From NCBI GenBank assembly GCA_903919975.1, contig CAIXKE010000003.1, forward strand, positions 1-64,000: 64,000 nucleotides of DNA, in the 5' to 3' direction. Origin of the DNA: Akkermansiaceae bacterium. GTDB taxonomy: Bacteria > Verrucomicrobiota > Verrucomicrobiia > Verrucomicrobiales > Akkermansiaceae. Numbering within the stretch: position 1 is the first letter of the stretch; the number at the start of each line of letters is the position of its first letter. The notes under the pieces were generated by a model. That model ran no database searches and was not told the DNA's origin. It saw only the letters and a program-made list of their open reading frames with translations. Below are positions 50,977 through 59,884 of this stretch, piece after piece. The translations under genes and the position numbers were made by a program.

Positions 50977-53175
50977 TCATGACGCGGGCATCGGCAGGGT
51001 GAAATAAAAAGTGGCACCATGATCGACTTTCCCTTCGGCCCAAATGCGGCCTCCGTGGCGATGCACGATTCGCTGGACTAGTGCTAGACCGACTCCCGTC
51101 CCCGGAAACTCCTCGGGGCCGTGCAAGCGTTGAAACACACCGAAGAGTTTGTCGGCAAAACGCATGTCAAAACCCGCGCCGTTGTCTTTGATCCGGAACA
51201 CCGGGACGTCGTCCTCGCCCTGCTGGGCTGCAATCTCGATTTCGCCGACTTCGCGGCCTTTGGTGAACTTGATGGCGTTGCCAATGAGATTCACCCACAC
51301 TTGCCGGATCATCGTTCGAGTGCCCTCAATTGCCGGGAGCGGTTGCAAATCGAGCTTCAGCTTGCGGACGGGCGGTTCTTCGGCCAAGAGTTCGTCATAA
51401 ACGGCTTGTGCCAACTCGCGCATGTCGATGGTTTCCGGTTCCGTCTGCTGGCGGCCAAGCCGAGAGAACGTGAGCAGGTCATCGATCAGCTGCCCCATCC
51501 GTTGAGTCTCCGAGCGGATCACCTCGAGCATGCGCCGACCTTCGTCATCGAGTTTTTCGGCGTATTCATCCGCCACCATGCGGGAAAATCCGTCCACCGC
51601 GCGCAGTGGTGCCCGCAGGTCGTGCGAGACCGAATAGCTGAAGGCTTCCAGTTCCTGATTGGCCGCGGTGAGCTGTACCGTGCGATCCAGAACGCGCTGC
51701 TCTAACTCGGCGTTGAGCCGGAGGATTTCCTGTTGGGCTTGGCGGTGCTCGGTGATGTCGGTATTGGTGCCCACTATGCGTGTGGGCTTGCCGTTCTCGT
51801 CCCAGAATGCCTGCGAATTCGCCTTGATGTGATGGATGGAGCCATCGGCCCGGATGATGCGGAATTCAGGCGCGTATTCGCATTCGCCGCGCAGGGCCGC
51901 CTGAAGTTCATTGCCAACGCGGCTCCGGTCATCGGGATGGAGATGTTCGCTCCACTCCGGAACGCCGCCTTTAAAACTTCCATGAGGGACGCCATAGATC
52001 TCACAGATCGTGTCATCCCACATCAGATCGTTATCGACCATATTCCAGTCCCAGATGCCGATGTGCGCAGTGCGTGTTGCAATCTGGAGTCTTTCCGAAA
52101 ATCCTTGCGCTGCCTCCGTTGCCTTAATTCGTTCACGGTTTTCCTTCACCAACTCACAGTTCTTCTGCTCCAAATCGGCGTTGAGTTGCCGGATTTCCCT
52201 CTCGGCCTGCTGCAGTATGCCCTCTTTCTTGATGCTCTGGCAGACGAAGTTTGCGCTGAGGTAGATCACTGCCAAAAACAACAGGACTAACAACAGAATG
52301 AAATACGATTGTATGCGGATGCCTGCGAACGCTTCCTTGGTATCCAATTTGGCAACCATGAACCATGGCGAATCCTTAACGGCACTTAAGAATGTCAATG
52401 ACTCGACACCACGATAGTCCGTTCCGATTGCCCCCCCTCTCTTGCCGAGTGCTGCCATGACGGATGGCACCTCCACTCGGGTTAAGGGAATGCTGAGCTT
52501 TAACGCCGAGTTTTTCCGGTAGCGCAGTTCGTTCAGGTAAAGCACTCGATCTCCATCCCGTCGAACGAGAGTCGTCTCGGCGGATTTTCTTGGGATGGGC
52601 CACGATTGGATCATGGGGTAGAGAAACTGCCTGGGATCGGATTCCATGATGATTGCGAATCCGGCGCTTGTCGGGACCGGAGACACCACGCTGATTCGGG
52701 GTAGGGAGGTATCGGGATCCAGATACAAGTCGGTCAATACAGGGCTTTGGAGGCGCTGGGCGCTCGCCATGGATTGCGCTTCCTCCGCACTGATGCGGCG
52801 GAGACGATCGGTGGAGCTCAGGAGCACCTCACTGTCGGAGCCCACGAGGATGATCCGATCGTAATGATGGGCTTTTGCAGTCACTTTAAACCGCCTGAGA
52901 ATCTTTTCCTCGAGCGCCGGGTCACGCGTCTTGATCCATGGCGCGATCTCTTCGTTGAGTGACACGCTGTTCATCAATACCTCGGCATCGGCCAAGCGGT
53001 CGTTTCGCCATGCGACGATCTGGTCGATTTTTAACTCCGCAATGGCTTGCAGTTCGCTTTCCACGCTCTGCCGGTTTTGTTCTTTTACGAACCAATAGAA
53101 CCACGCTCCTCCGGCTAGCACGGCTACCGAAATCAACACGCTGATCAAAATAACCCAATGTGACTTCCTGTCCAT
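50977..53175 (-). CDS. Membrane-bound PAS sensor histidine kinase
   Basis: Sensor kinase of 732 residues. Transmembrane helices at residues 8-30 and about 290-312 (SYFILLLVLLFLAVIYLSAN) bracket an extracytoplasmic domain of about 260 residues of the dCache type. A coiled coil (QQAEREIRQLNADLEQKNCE), one PAS/PAC domain (HIGIWDWNMVDNDLMWDDTI, IVGTNTDITEHRQAQ) and a second coiled coil follow. The kinase core has SYSVSHDLRAPLRAVDGFSR (H-box), the N-box VNLIGNAIKFTKGR, DNGAGFD and GTGVGLALVQRIVHRHGG. No response regulator gene is adjacent, so it is an orphan in this window. The H-box class resembles the phytochrome-like kinases. Confidence 0.92.
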   Translation of the reverse strand: MDRKSHWVILISVLISVAVLAGGAWFYWFVKEQNRQSVESELQAIAELKIDQIVAWRNDRLADAEVLMNSVSLNEEIAPWIKTRDPALEEKILRRFKVTAKAHHYDRIILVGSDSEVLLSSTDRLRRISAEEAQSMASAQRLQSPVLTDLYLDPDTSLPRISVVSPVPTSAGFAIIMESDPRQFLYPMIQSWPIPRKSAETTLVRRDGDRVLYLNELRYRKNSALKLSIPLTRVEVPSVMAALGKRGGAIGTDYRGVESLTFLSAVKDSPWFMVAKLDTKEAFAGIRIQSYFILLLVLLFLAVIYLSANFVCQSIKKEGILQQAEREIRQLNADLEQKNCELVKENRERIKATEAAQGFSERLQIATRTAHIGIWDWNMVDNDLMWDDTICEIYGVPHGSFKGGVPEWSEHLHPDDRSRVGNELQAALRGECEYAPEFRIIRADGSIHHIKANSQAFWDENGKPTRIVGTNTDITEHRQAQQEILRLNAELEQRVLDRTVQLTAANQELEAFSYSVSHDLRAPLRAVDGFSRMVADEYAEKLDDEGRRMLEVIRSETQRMGQLIDDLLTFSRLGRQQTEPETIDMRELAQAVYDELLAEEPPVRKLKLDLQPLPAIEGTRTMIRQVWVNLIGNAIKFTKGREVGEIEIAAQQGEDDVPVFRIKDNGAGFDMRFADKLFGVFQRLHGPEEFPGTGVGLALVQRIVHRHGGRIWAEGKVDHGATFYFTLPMPAS

Positions 53176-53335
53176 CGCATCATCCTCGGATCACAATAAA
53201 CCCTTCATGCCATTGAGACAAGCTGAGTATGTCGATGCGGGGGAGAGACGTGATTTCGTTGGAGCCGTGGCAGGCTTTGCGATGCTTTGAAATTCTTGAA
53301 TACAAACGGTTGGGGCTGATCCCAATGAGCTTAAT

Positions 53336-53791
53336 TCAGGAAAGCCGCTTCATCACCGCGGCGGAAAGCAATTTTCCATCCGCCCGGCCATCGGCAAGTT
53401 CTTGTGAGCGTTTCATGACTTTGCCCATGTCGGCTTTGCCGGTGGCTCCGGTATCGGCCACGGCCTGCTCGATGATCGCTAATAATTCAGCTTCACTCAA
53501 TGCGGCGGGAAGATAGCGGGTGAGAATGTCGATTTCGGTTTTCTCCGTTGCCGCGAGTTCGGGTCGGCCGGCTTTTTCAAACTGCTCGCACGAGTCCACC
53601 CGTTGCTTGATTTGCTTGCGGATCACCGCCAGCACTTCGGGTTCTTCGAGCACGATGCTGAGGTTACCCTTTTCGATCGCGGCATTCATCAAGGCGCTTT
53701 TCAGGGCGCGCAAGGCATTCAGCGCGACGGTGTCTTTCGCCCTCATGGCGGTTTTGATATCTTCGGGAATGCGGGTGGCGGTGTCGCTCAT
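53336..53791 (-). CDS. GatB/YqeY domain protein
   Basis: Protein of 151 residues of the YqeY family, related to the C-terminal tRNA-binding tail of GatB: IPEDIKTAMRAKDTVALNAL, RALKSALMNAAIEKG, EKTEIDILTRYLPAALSEAE and ADMGKVMKRSQELADGRADG. These stand-alone proteins are widespread and are often encoded near rpsU or dnaG; a role in tRNA-dependent amidation is possible but unproven. It is monocistronic here. Confidence 0.88.
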   Translation of the reverse strand: MSDTATRIPEDIKTAMRAKDTVALNALRALKSALMNAAIEKGNLSIVLEEPEVLAVIRKQIKQRVDSCEQFEKAGRPELAATEKTEIDILTRYLPAALSEAELLAIIEQAVADTGATGKADMGKVMKRSQELADGRADGKLLSAAVMKRLS

Positions 53792-54006
53792 GCGCTTGTC
53801 GTATCACGACCGAGGGACCGCTGCCAACCGGTAAAACGTGCGGGATGCATTGCCAAACACCGTGGCATAGAGCATCTTCTGTCCGTGCGTCGTCGGATCA
53901 GGGGCGCTCCGGCGATGAGTGGGGATTGGTGGACAAACATGAAATTGACTGAAAAAGCATCGGTTGGAGTTCCCGGAAGACCGATCTGGAGGATCGTGAT
54001 GAAATC

Positions 54007-55134
54007 ATGAAATCGCTTTCATTACGTCGGCTGCGGGCGCTTTGTTGGAAGGAGACTCTGCAGATCTTCCGCGATCCGAGCAGCATTCTGATCGCGTTTT
54101 TCATGCCGGTGCTGATGCTTTTCATCTTCGGTTTCGGCATCAATCTGGATTTTTCGCGTTTGCGGATTGGACTGTGGGTTGAGGATTCCGGGGCGGAGGC
54201 CACGGCCTTCACCAATGCGCTCACCGGTTCGTCATGGTTGGAGGTGCATTCGTTTGATTCGCGGGATGCGATGGAGTCGGCGATGGTGAATTCGCGCATC
54301 CGCGGGTTCGTGGTCATTCCGGCGGATTTTTCACGGAAACTCAAACAACCTGGGGCCATTGCGCCTTTGCAATTGGTGGCCGACGGCTCGGAGCCGAACA
54401 TCGCGCAGTTTGTCCGCTCAACAGTCAATGGGGTTTGGCAGACATGGCAGATCCAACGTGCCGAAGACCGTGGGGAGGACATGAAGCGTGAGATTTCGTT
54501 AGAACCGCGGTATTGGTTCAACCCGTCCGCAGAGAGTCGGAATTTCATCATTCCCGGATCGATCACCGTCATCATGACGGTGATCGGCGCCTTGCTCACA
54601 TCGCTGGTGGTCGCGCGGGAGTGGGAGCGCGGAACCATGGAGGCGTTGCTCGCATCGCCAGTGACACGGACGGAACTCCTACTCAGTAAAATCCTGCCAT
54701 ACTATGTGCTTGGCATGACTTCGCTGATGATTTGCGTAGCCGTGGCGCATTGGGTTTTGCGGGTGCCATTCCGCGGGTCGATCGCTTCATTGTGGGTGGT
54801 GGGATCGTTTTTCCTGCTCAGCGTGCTGGGCATTGGTTTGGCGATTTCCACCGGTATGAAAAACCAATTCAACGCCGCACAGGCTGCCTTGAACGCGGCG
54901 TTTTTGCCGGCGGTGATGCTTTCCGGATTCATCTATGAAATTTCGAGCATGCCGCCCATTTTGCGTGGTGTGACACATGTCATTCCGGCGCGGTATTTTG
55001 TCTCATCCATGCAAACCATTTTTCAGGCGGGTCCGCTTTGGAAACTGCTGTTGCCTGACATCCTGATGTTGATGGTCACCACCGTCTTCTTCATCGGCCT
55101 CACGGCGAAACTTACCAAAAGGAGGATGGAATGA
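54007..55134 (+). CDS. ABC-2 type permease, first of two
   Basis: Membrane protein of 375 residues of the YbhS/YbhR type. N-terminal cytoplasmic helix ALCWKETLQIFRDPSSILIA, transmembrane helix MPVLMLFIFGFGINLDF, a large extracytoplasmic domain (residues about 45-180) and five C-terminal helices. The signature WERGTMEALLASPVTRTELL with LSKILPY is typical of ABC-2 exporters. Exporters of this type usually work with an ATPase and a HlyD-like adaptor. Neither lies upstream: the preceding 215 bases hold no such sequence. It overlaps the second permease by 4 bases. Confidence 0.87.
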   Translation: MKSLSLRRLRALCWKETLQIFRDPSSILIAFFMPVLMLFIFGFGINLDFSRLRIGLWVEDSGAEATAFTNALTGSSWLEVHSFDSRDAMESAMVNSRIRGFVVIPADFSRKLKQPGAIAPLQLVADGSEPNIAQFVRSTVNGVWQTWQIQRAEDRGEDMKREISLEPRYWFNPSAESRNFIIPGSITVIMTVIGALLTSLVVAREWERGTMEALLASPVTRTELLLSKILPYYVLGMTSLMICVAVAHWVLRVPFRGSIASLWVVGSFFLLSVLGIGLAISTGMKNQFNAAQAALNAAFLPAVMLSGFIYEISSMPPILRGVTHVIPARYFVSSMQTIFQAGPLWKLLLPDILMLMVTTVFFIGLTAKLTKRRME

Positions 55135-56243
55135 ATTTTCTCAGCCGCATTTTCGCGTTGGTTCACAAGGAATTCCGGTCTCTGCTCAGTTCCAAGGCCG
55201 GTCGATTCTTGTTAGTGATGCCGGTCCTGATTCAAACCGCGCTGTTTCCCTTCGCCGCCACACTGGAGGTGAAAAACGCGACGCTGGCCGTGTTCAACGA
55301 AGATAACGGCGTGGCTTCGGTGGAAATCATGCAGCGCTTCGCCGCATCCGGTGCCTTCTCGAAAATTATTCCGGTGTGGAGCCCTCAGGAACTGAGCGAC
55401 GCCATCGGCAAACGCGAGGCAATGCTTGCCGTGCACATTCCTTCGGATTTCTCCCGCAAGCTGATTGCCGGCGAAAACTCGCCGGTCCAAGTGGTGCTGG
55501 ATGGTCGCCGATCCAATAGCTCGCAAATCGCATTCAGTTATCTGCAATCCGTGCTGGATCTTTATCTCAGGGATCGGGCGCACGCTACTGGGCGGGTGAT
55601 GCCATCCGAAATCGTGGTTCGCAATTGGTTTGTTCCCAACCTGGAATACACGCATTTTATTCTACCCAGTCTGGTGGCCATCATCACCACCATCGGTTCA
55701 TTGGTTGTGACGGCCTTGTCCGTCGCGCGCGAGAGGGAGCAGGGAACCTTCGAGCAACTTCTCGTCTCACCGCTCTCACCGGAAATGATCATGATCGGCA
55801 AGGCAATCCCGGCCGTGGCGGTCGGATTTTTCCAAGCAACTTTGATTTTGATCGCGGCGGTATTTATCTATCATGTGCCATTCCAGGGCCGCCTTGTCCT
55901 GCTTTACGGCGGGATGTTGTTCTATGCCTTATCGTTGGTAGGCGTTGGTCTGTTCATTTCATCGATCAGCAAGACCCAGCAACAAGCGTTTCTCGGGGCC
56001 TTCGTGTTCATGGTGCCGGCGATTTTGTTGTCCGGATACACTGCTCCGGTGGAAAACATGCCCGTCTGGCTTCAGCACATCACGTGGGTGAATCCCGTCC
56101 GGCATTTTGTGGAAGTGGTTAAGGGGGTGTTTCTTAAGGATGCCTCGCTCGCCAGGGTCTTTGAACTGGTCCGGCCGTTGATGGTGATCAGCGCCGGAAC
56201 GCTTACGCTGGCGGCGCTGATGTTCCGCAGGAAAACCACCTGA
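55131..56243 (+). CDS. ABC-2 type permease, second of two
   Basis: Membrane protein of 370 residues, paralogous in layout to its upstream neighbour: MNFLSRIFALVHKEFRSLLS, an extracytoplasmic domain and C-terminal helices with REREQGTFEQLLVSPLSPEM and IGKAIPA. An AGGAGG Shine-Dalgarno sits 5 bases before the ATG, inside the first gene, and the two genes overlap by ATGA. The two probably form a heterodimeric export channel for a drug, lipid or polymer, with an ATPase encoded elsewhere. Confidence 0.87.
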   Translation: MNFLSRIFALVHKEFRSLLSSKAGRFLLVMPVLIQTALFPFAATLEVKNATLAVFNEDNGVASVEIMQRFAASGAFSKIIPVWSPQELSDAIGKREAMLAVHIPSDFSRKLIAGENSPVQVVLDGRRSNSSQIAFSYLQSVLDLYLRDRAHATGRVMPSEIVVRNWFVPNLEYTHFILPSLVAIITTIGSLVVTALSVAREREQGTFEQLLVSPLSPEMIMIGKAIPAVAVGFFQATLILIAAVFIYHVPFQGRLVLLYGGMLFYALSLVGVGLFISSISKTQQQAFLGAFVFMVPAILLSGYTAPVENMPVWLQHITWVNPVRHFVEVVKGVFLKDASLARVFELVRPLMVISAGTLTLAALMFRRKTT

Positions 56244-56339
56244 TGCGGCGGATTTCATTTGGCTTAAAAAAACTCCCGGGAATGGGGGTTGCTTTCCTTA
56301 AGTAAATCTCCTAGTCCCCTGATCGTTCTTTTTTCCGCC

Positions 56340-56981
56340 ATGATCACCACCCGTAATCTCGTTCGTTGTGTTGCTGCCGTGACGGCTTTGCTGTTCGCGA
56401 GTTGCGCCACCCAGAAGCCGACTGTCCAATACGACAAGAACGGCAAGCTGATCAACCCATACCCGGTCGGGACCTATGATCATTTCATCACCGATCCGAC
56501 TTACCCGAAGACTCACAGCGTCTGGAAAAACGAGGAGTTGCTCACCCGGACCGGACCGGAAAACTCACACATCAAAATCAATCTCAAGACCCAGCGCGGA
56601 CTTTTGATGAATGGCGATGAGATCGCGATGGACTACCCGATCTGCTCCGGCACGAAAAGCCGGCCGACACCAACGGGAACATTTTACATCTTGGAGAAAC
56701 TCGTTGAAAAAAACTCAAACCGCTACGGCCGGATCTACGACGCCGAGGGCACATGTGTGAACAGCGATGCCGACGCTAGCATCGACCCCATCCCCGAGGG
56801 CGGTAAGTTTCAAGGGGCTTCCATGAATTATTGGATGCGCTTGACCAATGACGGCGTCGGCCATCACATCGGTCCTATCCGCCGCTATCCGGCATCCCAC
56901 GCTTGTGTCCGTGGCCCTAGCAAAACGATTCCCACCGTTTTCGGTAAGGTGAAGCCGGGCACGCAGGTGGTTATCGAGTGA
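56340..56981 (+). CDS. L,D-transpeptidase (YkuD domain) lipoprotein
   Basis: Protein of 213 residues with a lipoprotein signal (MITTRNLVRCVAAVTALLFA, lipobox FASC). The YkuD catalytic domain has IKINLKTQRGLLMNGDEIAM, SRPTPTGTFYILEK, GHHIGPIRRYPASHACVRGP and KPGTQVVIE. SHACVR carries the catalytic Cys; most family members have SHGCVR, so the Gly-to-Ala change is a slight oddity. It would form 3-3 crosslinks in peptidoglycan or anchor proteins to it. The start at 56340 gives a clean signal peptide. Confidence 0.9.
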   Translation: MITTRNLVRCVAAVTALLFASCATQKPTVQYDKNGKLINPYPVGTYDHFITDPTYPKTHSVWKNEELLTRTGPENSHIKINLKTQRGLLMNGDEIAMDYPICSGTKSRPTPTGTFYILEKLVEKNSNRYGRIYDAEGTCVNSDADASIDPIPEGGKFQGASMNYWMRLTNDGVGHHIGPIRRYPASHACVRGPSKTIPTVFGKVKPGTQVVIE

Positions 56982-56988
56982 TGGAGAT

Positions 56989-57825
56989 TCAGGCGGTCGT
57001 GCCGCTCCAATGCCAGAGGCTCGGGTCGAGTTCGTGGCGGGCGCATTTGGCGAGAGCCTCGGCATCGGCGAAATCGTGGAGGACAGCGAAGACCGAGGAG
57101 CCGGATCCGCAGAGCAGGGCGGCGGTGGTTTCCCGGCGGTCGAGCAGCCATTGTTTGAGTTCGGCGAGAAAGCGGTGTTTGGCAAAGACCGGGCGTTCGA
57201 GGTCATTGACGATTGAAACGCCGCCCACTTCCTGGGGCTCATAGCGAATGCCGGGGAGTTCTTGTGCGCCGCTCCAGCGGCCGTAGGCATCGGGGGTGGG
57301 CACGTTGAACCACGGTTTCAAAAGCAAGGTTTTCAGCGGGGCGGGGGAGGGAGTCGGCGCGATGAGCTCACCGCGGCCGGTGCAGCGGGCTGCACCGGGG
57401 CTCAGGAAAAACGGTATATCCGAGCCCAAGGATGCGGCGATTTCTTGCAAGCGGGCGGAGCCAAGCTTGGCATCATGAAGTTGGTCGAGTGCGAGCAAAG
57501 TCGTGGCGGCATCGCTGCTGCCACCGCCAAGGCCGGCTCCGTGGGGGATGTTTTTTTGCAGGGAGATGGCGAAATTGCAGACGATTCCGGCGGCGCTTTC
57601 GTAGGCTCGAACGGCCTTCACCACGAGATTCGTCTCATCATTGGGGACACCGGGTTGATCGCAATGGAAGGAAAACCCTGAGGACTCACGAAACTCCAAC
57701 TGGTCGTTCAACCCGGGCAGCTTGACCATGGTGGTGTCGATTTCATGAAAGCCATCGGCGCGTTTGCCGAGGACGCGCAGGGAGAGATTCAGTTTGGCAG
57801 GCGCTTGCAGGGTGAGGGTGCTCAT
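56989..57825 (-). CDS. ispE: 4-diphosphocytidyl-2-C-methyl-D-erythritol kinase
   Basis: GHMP kinase of 278 residues of the MEP isoprenoid pathway, phosphorylating CDP-ME. Motifs are APAKLNLSLRVLGKRADGFH (N-terminal motif), the ATP-binding PHGAGLGGGSSDAAT, LGSDIPFFLSPG and ALLCGSGSSVFAV (motif 3). The stop is 7 bases from the convergent L,D-transpeptidase stop. It overlaps pgeF by 4 bases, so the two are co-translated. Confidence 0.95.
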   Translation of the reverse strand: MSTLTLQAPAKLNLSLRVLGKRADGFHEIDTTMVKLPGLNDQLEFRESSGFSFHCDQPGVPNDETNLVVKAVRAYESAAGIVCNFAISLQKNIPHGAGLGGGSSDAATTLLALDQLHDAKLGSARLQEIAASLGSDIPFFLSPGAARCTGRGELIAPTPSPAPLKTLLLKPWFNVPTPDAYGRWSGAQELPGIRYEPQEVGGVSIVNDLERPVFAKHRFLAELKQWLLDRRETTAALLCGSGSSVFAVLHDFADAEALAKCARHELDPSLWHWSGTTA

Positions 57826-58502
57826 GGCTGGGAATCACGGACGATCAGGGCCATCATGCGGCCGGTTTTTCCAAGTTCTTTGCGGTAACTGTAGAAACGG
57901 GTGAGATCAGACGCGGTATTGAGTCCGCAGTCGATGAAATTTCCCACGCGTGCGCGTTCCGCCTGGTGACCGATTTCCGCAGCGAAATCGATGTCGTAAT
58001 CCGGCGGGCGGATGCACGGGCCAAGCACGGCGGTCACATCTTCGGGGCAGGTGCCGAATTGCACGGCCATCCGTTCCAAGGCTTTCTGAAATATATTGGA
58101 TTCGGTGCCTTTTTTCCCGGAATGCAGCAAGCCGATCGCTCCGGTTTTTCGGTCCGCCAGCCAGATTGCACCGCAATCGGCGACGTAGATGGCGAGCACG
58201 ATGCCGGGCTCGCAGGTGATGAGTCCATCGGCATCAGGGATGCAGGGCAATCCATCCGGGGCGATGATTTCCTGGCTGCCGGGGGCGAGAGCCACGGTGT
58301 TGCCATGGACTTGCTCGGCACGCCAGCAAGGTGCGGACGGGCCAGCGAATGCCGCAAGTGCTGCGGCATGCGCGGGCCGGAGTTGGCTCATCGCTTGATC
58401 GCGATCTCCGGTGATCGGTAAGTCCGGGATGCGTTCAACCCATCCGGCGCGGACGCCGGAGATCGCATGCAAGGGTGCTAAAAAGGATGGTGTCTCCGTC
58501 AC
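57822..58502 (-). CDS. pgeF: Multicopper-like PgeF/YfiH family protein (purine nucleoside phosphorylase)
   Basis: Protein of 226 residues of the YfiH/DUF152 family, known as a purine nucleoside phosphorylase and formerly called a laccase-domain protein. Motifs are AEQVHGNTVAL, DADGLIT, VLAIYVADCGAIWLAD (metal Cys), LLHSGKKGTESNI (metal His, usually HAGWRGT), LGPCIRPPDY and FYSYRKELGKTGRMMALI. The start is a GTG at 58502, and the true start could be a little downstream. It precedes ispE and overlaps it by 4 bases. Confidence 0.88.
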   Translation of the reverse strand: MTETPSFLAPLHAISGVRAGWVERIPDLPITGDRDQAMSQLRPAHAAALAAFAGPSAPCWRAEQVHGNTVALAPGSQEIIAPDGLPCIPDADGLITCEPGIVLAIYVADCGAIWLADRKTGAIGLLHSGKKGTESNIFQKALERMAVQFGTCPEDVTAVLGPCIRPPDYDIDFAAEIGHQAERARVGNFIDCGLNTASDLTRFYSYRKELGKTGRMMALIVRDSQP

Positions 58503-58566
58503 CCGGGAAGGGTAATGGAGACACTAAGGATTGGCCAAGCGGGTTTTACGCTGCAATCCGCATATC

Positions 58567-58694
58567 AACCACAGATTTCACAGAATACACAGATTATAAA
58601 TGCTTAGCGTGGATTCAGGATTTCAACCAGTAGGTGAAATCCTGACAACCGCATCGATGAATCAATCCTCTGTGAAATCTGAGTGATCTGTGGT
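58567..58694. repeat. Long imperfect palindrome, AACCACAGATTTCACAG type, copy D
   Basis: AACCACAGATTTCACAGAAT pairs with CTGTGAAATCTGAG...GATCTGTGGT at the other end. An inner perfect hairpin AGGATTTCA/TGAAATCCT nests inside. It lies between divergent-free ends of pgeF and the MarR gene. Confidence 0.75.
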
Positions 58695-58748
58695 CAATAG
58701 GCCTGTTTGTGCCTTCCAACTGCGGATTCTAGGTTTACACTTGGGCGC

Positions 58749-59204
58749 TCAAACCATGGAGCGGCCACGCATGGCGCGCTTGGTGTGCTCGACCGCTTCC
58801 GTTTGATCCTCATCCATCTCGGAGAGGATGTTTGCCAGATCGTTCGAGATTTCAGAGCGCATTTTGGAAACGAGTTCGGTTCCTTTTTTGGTGATGCGCA
58901 CCATGATTTTACGACGGTCTTCAGCAGCGTGGGTGCGTTCGACGTATGCGAGTTTTTCGAGGCGATCGACCAAGCCGGTGGCGGCGGCCGTTGAATGGCC
59001 CATCTTCTTCGCGATATCCGACATGGTCAGATATTCTTCGCTGGATAGATAGGTGAGGAGGAAGAACTGGGGAAAAGAGACGTTTCCTTTGTTGAGTTCT
59101 GTTGATAGGTTGAGGATGCAGCTCCGCTGTGTAAACAGGACGAAGTCAGCAAGACGGTCTGCCTCGGCTTTCACCGAAGCGCCCGGGGCGTTCTTGGTTT
59201 TCAT
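58749..59204 (-). CDS. MarR-family transcriptional regulator
   Basis: Winged-helix regulator of 151 residues. The recognition helix region is LTMSDIAKKMGHSTAAATGL, followed by VDRLEKLAYVERTHAAEDRR (wing with DRR) and KIMVRITKKGTELVSKM. N- and C-terminal helices would form the dimer. MarR proteins typically repress an adjacent gene in response to phenolic or oxidative ligands. The adjacent genes here are pgeF and a REP/RAYT element, so no target is obvious. Confidence 0.9.
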   Translation of the reverse strand: MKTKNAPGASVKAEADRLADFVLFTQRSCILNLSTELNKGNVSFPQFFLLTYLSSEEYLTMSDIAKKMGHSTAAATGLVDRLEKLAYVERTHAAEDRRKIMVRITKKGTELVSKMRSEISNDLANILSEMDEDQTEAVEHTKRAMRGRSMV

Positions 59205-59446
59205 TATGGCTGGTTGTAGTGTTCATGTTTCGGGACATGTAAGGGTGCACGGCCATTGCAACATTGAAGATACCCGCATTGGCGGATGGTTACCACCGCT
59301 AAAATGCAAATTTTTTCAGTTCAAGGGCTGTGCGAGTCGGGACTTTTTGAAAATACACAAGTCTAAGAGGTTTTGGAAGAAAAGAAATCGGTAAAAGTTG
59401 ATTATTTTTAAAATACTGGCTTAGGCTGTTTTGTGATGGGACTCGC
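59205..59446. other. Gap between MarR gene and REP array
   Basis: No gene is seen. Sequence is unremarkable until the REP-like hairpins start at 59447. Confidence 0.4.
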
Positions 59447-59808
59447 CGGACAAAATGTCCGTCATCCAACAGCGCGCAGAATGCACGCGCTCCGGCACGG
59501 AGCGCCGATACGGAGCGCTGATACGGAGCGCTGATACGGAGCGCTGATACGGAGCGCCGACATTCTGTCGGCTGCCGGACGGGGGACATTCTGTCACCCG
59601 TCTTCCGCGAAGCGACTCGCCGGACAAAATGTCCGTCATCCAGCAGCGCGCAGAATGCACGCGCTCCGATACGGAGCGCCGACATTCTGTCGGCTGCCGG
59701 ACGGGGGACATTCTGTCACCCGTCCTCCGAGAAGCGACTCGCCGGACAGAATGTCCGTCATCCAGCAGCGCGCAAAATGCACGCGCTCCGGCATGGAGCA
59801 GAGATGAC
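59447..59808. repeat. Left REP-like hairpin array
   Basis: Three units, the last one partial, each composed of several short hairpins around a shared core GACA-NNN-TGTC: CGGACA-AAA-TGTCCG, GCCGACA-TTC-TGTCGGC and GGGGGACATTCTGTCACCC, linked by a GCGCG...CGCGC arm pair. The units repeat at roughly 125-150 bases. The unit is also present on the right side of the transposase gene, as expected for REP sequences tied to a RAYT. Repeat lengths and spacers do not fit CRISPR. Confidence 0.85.
59507..59558. repeat. Four tandem copies of GATACGGAGCGCT
   Basis: The 13-base units expand the loop between two hairpins in the first left REP unit; the last copy ends in CC instead of CT. The other units have one or none, so this is a local slippage expansion. 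Confidence 0.85.
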
Positions 59809-59859
59809 GAAACCAATGCACACGCGCCACATTTTCTCTCAATTACTCCCTTGACGCCA

Positions 59860-59883
59860 AATAATGTTCATAAGAACATTATT
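59860..59883. promoter_or_regulatory. Perfect palindrome just before the RAYT start
   Basis: AATAATGTT-CATAAG-AACATTATT has 9-base arms and ends one base before the ATG at 59885. It could bind a repressor or sequester the start region as an RNA hairpin. It differs from the GC-rich REP hairpins. Confidence 0.5.
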
Positions 59884-59884
59884 C

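Noticed and set aside
53603-54010. 135-codon + strand frame leading into the ABC permease
   Set aside because: It is antisense to the YqeY gene for half its length and does not contain ABC ATPase or HlyD motifs.
59447-59808. CRISPR array
   Set aside because: Repeats are hairpin units of variable length with similar sequence between them, no unique spacers of constant length, no cas genes, and a RAYT gene adjacent.
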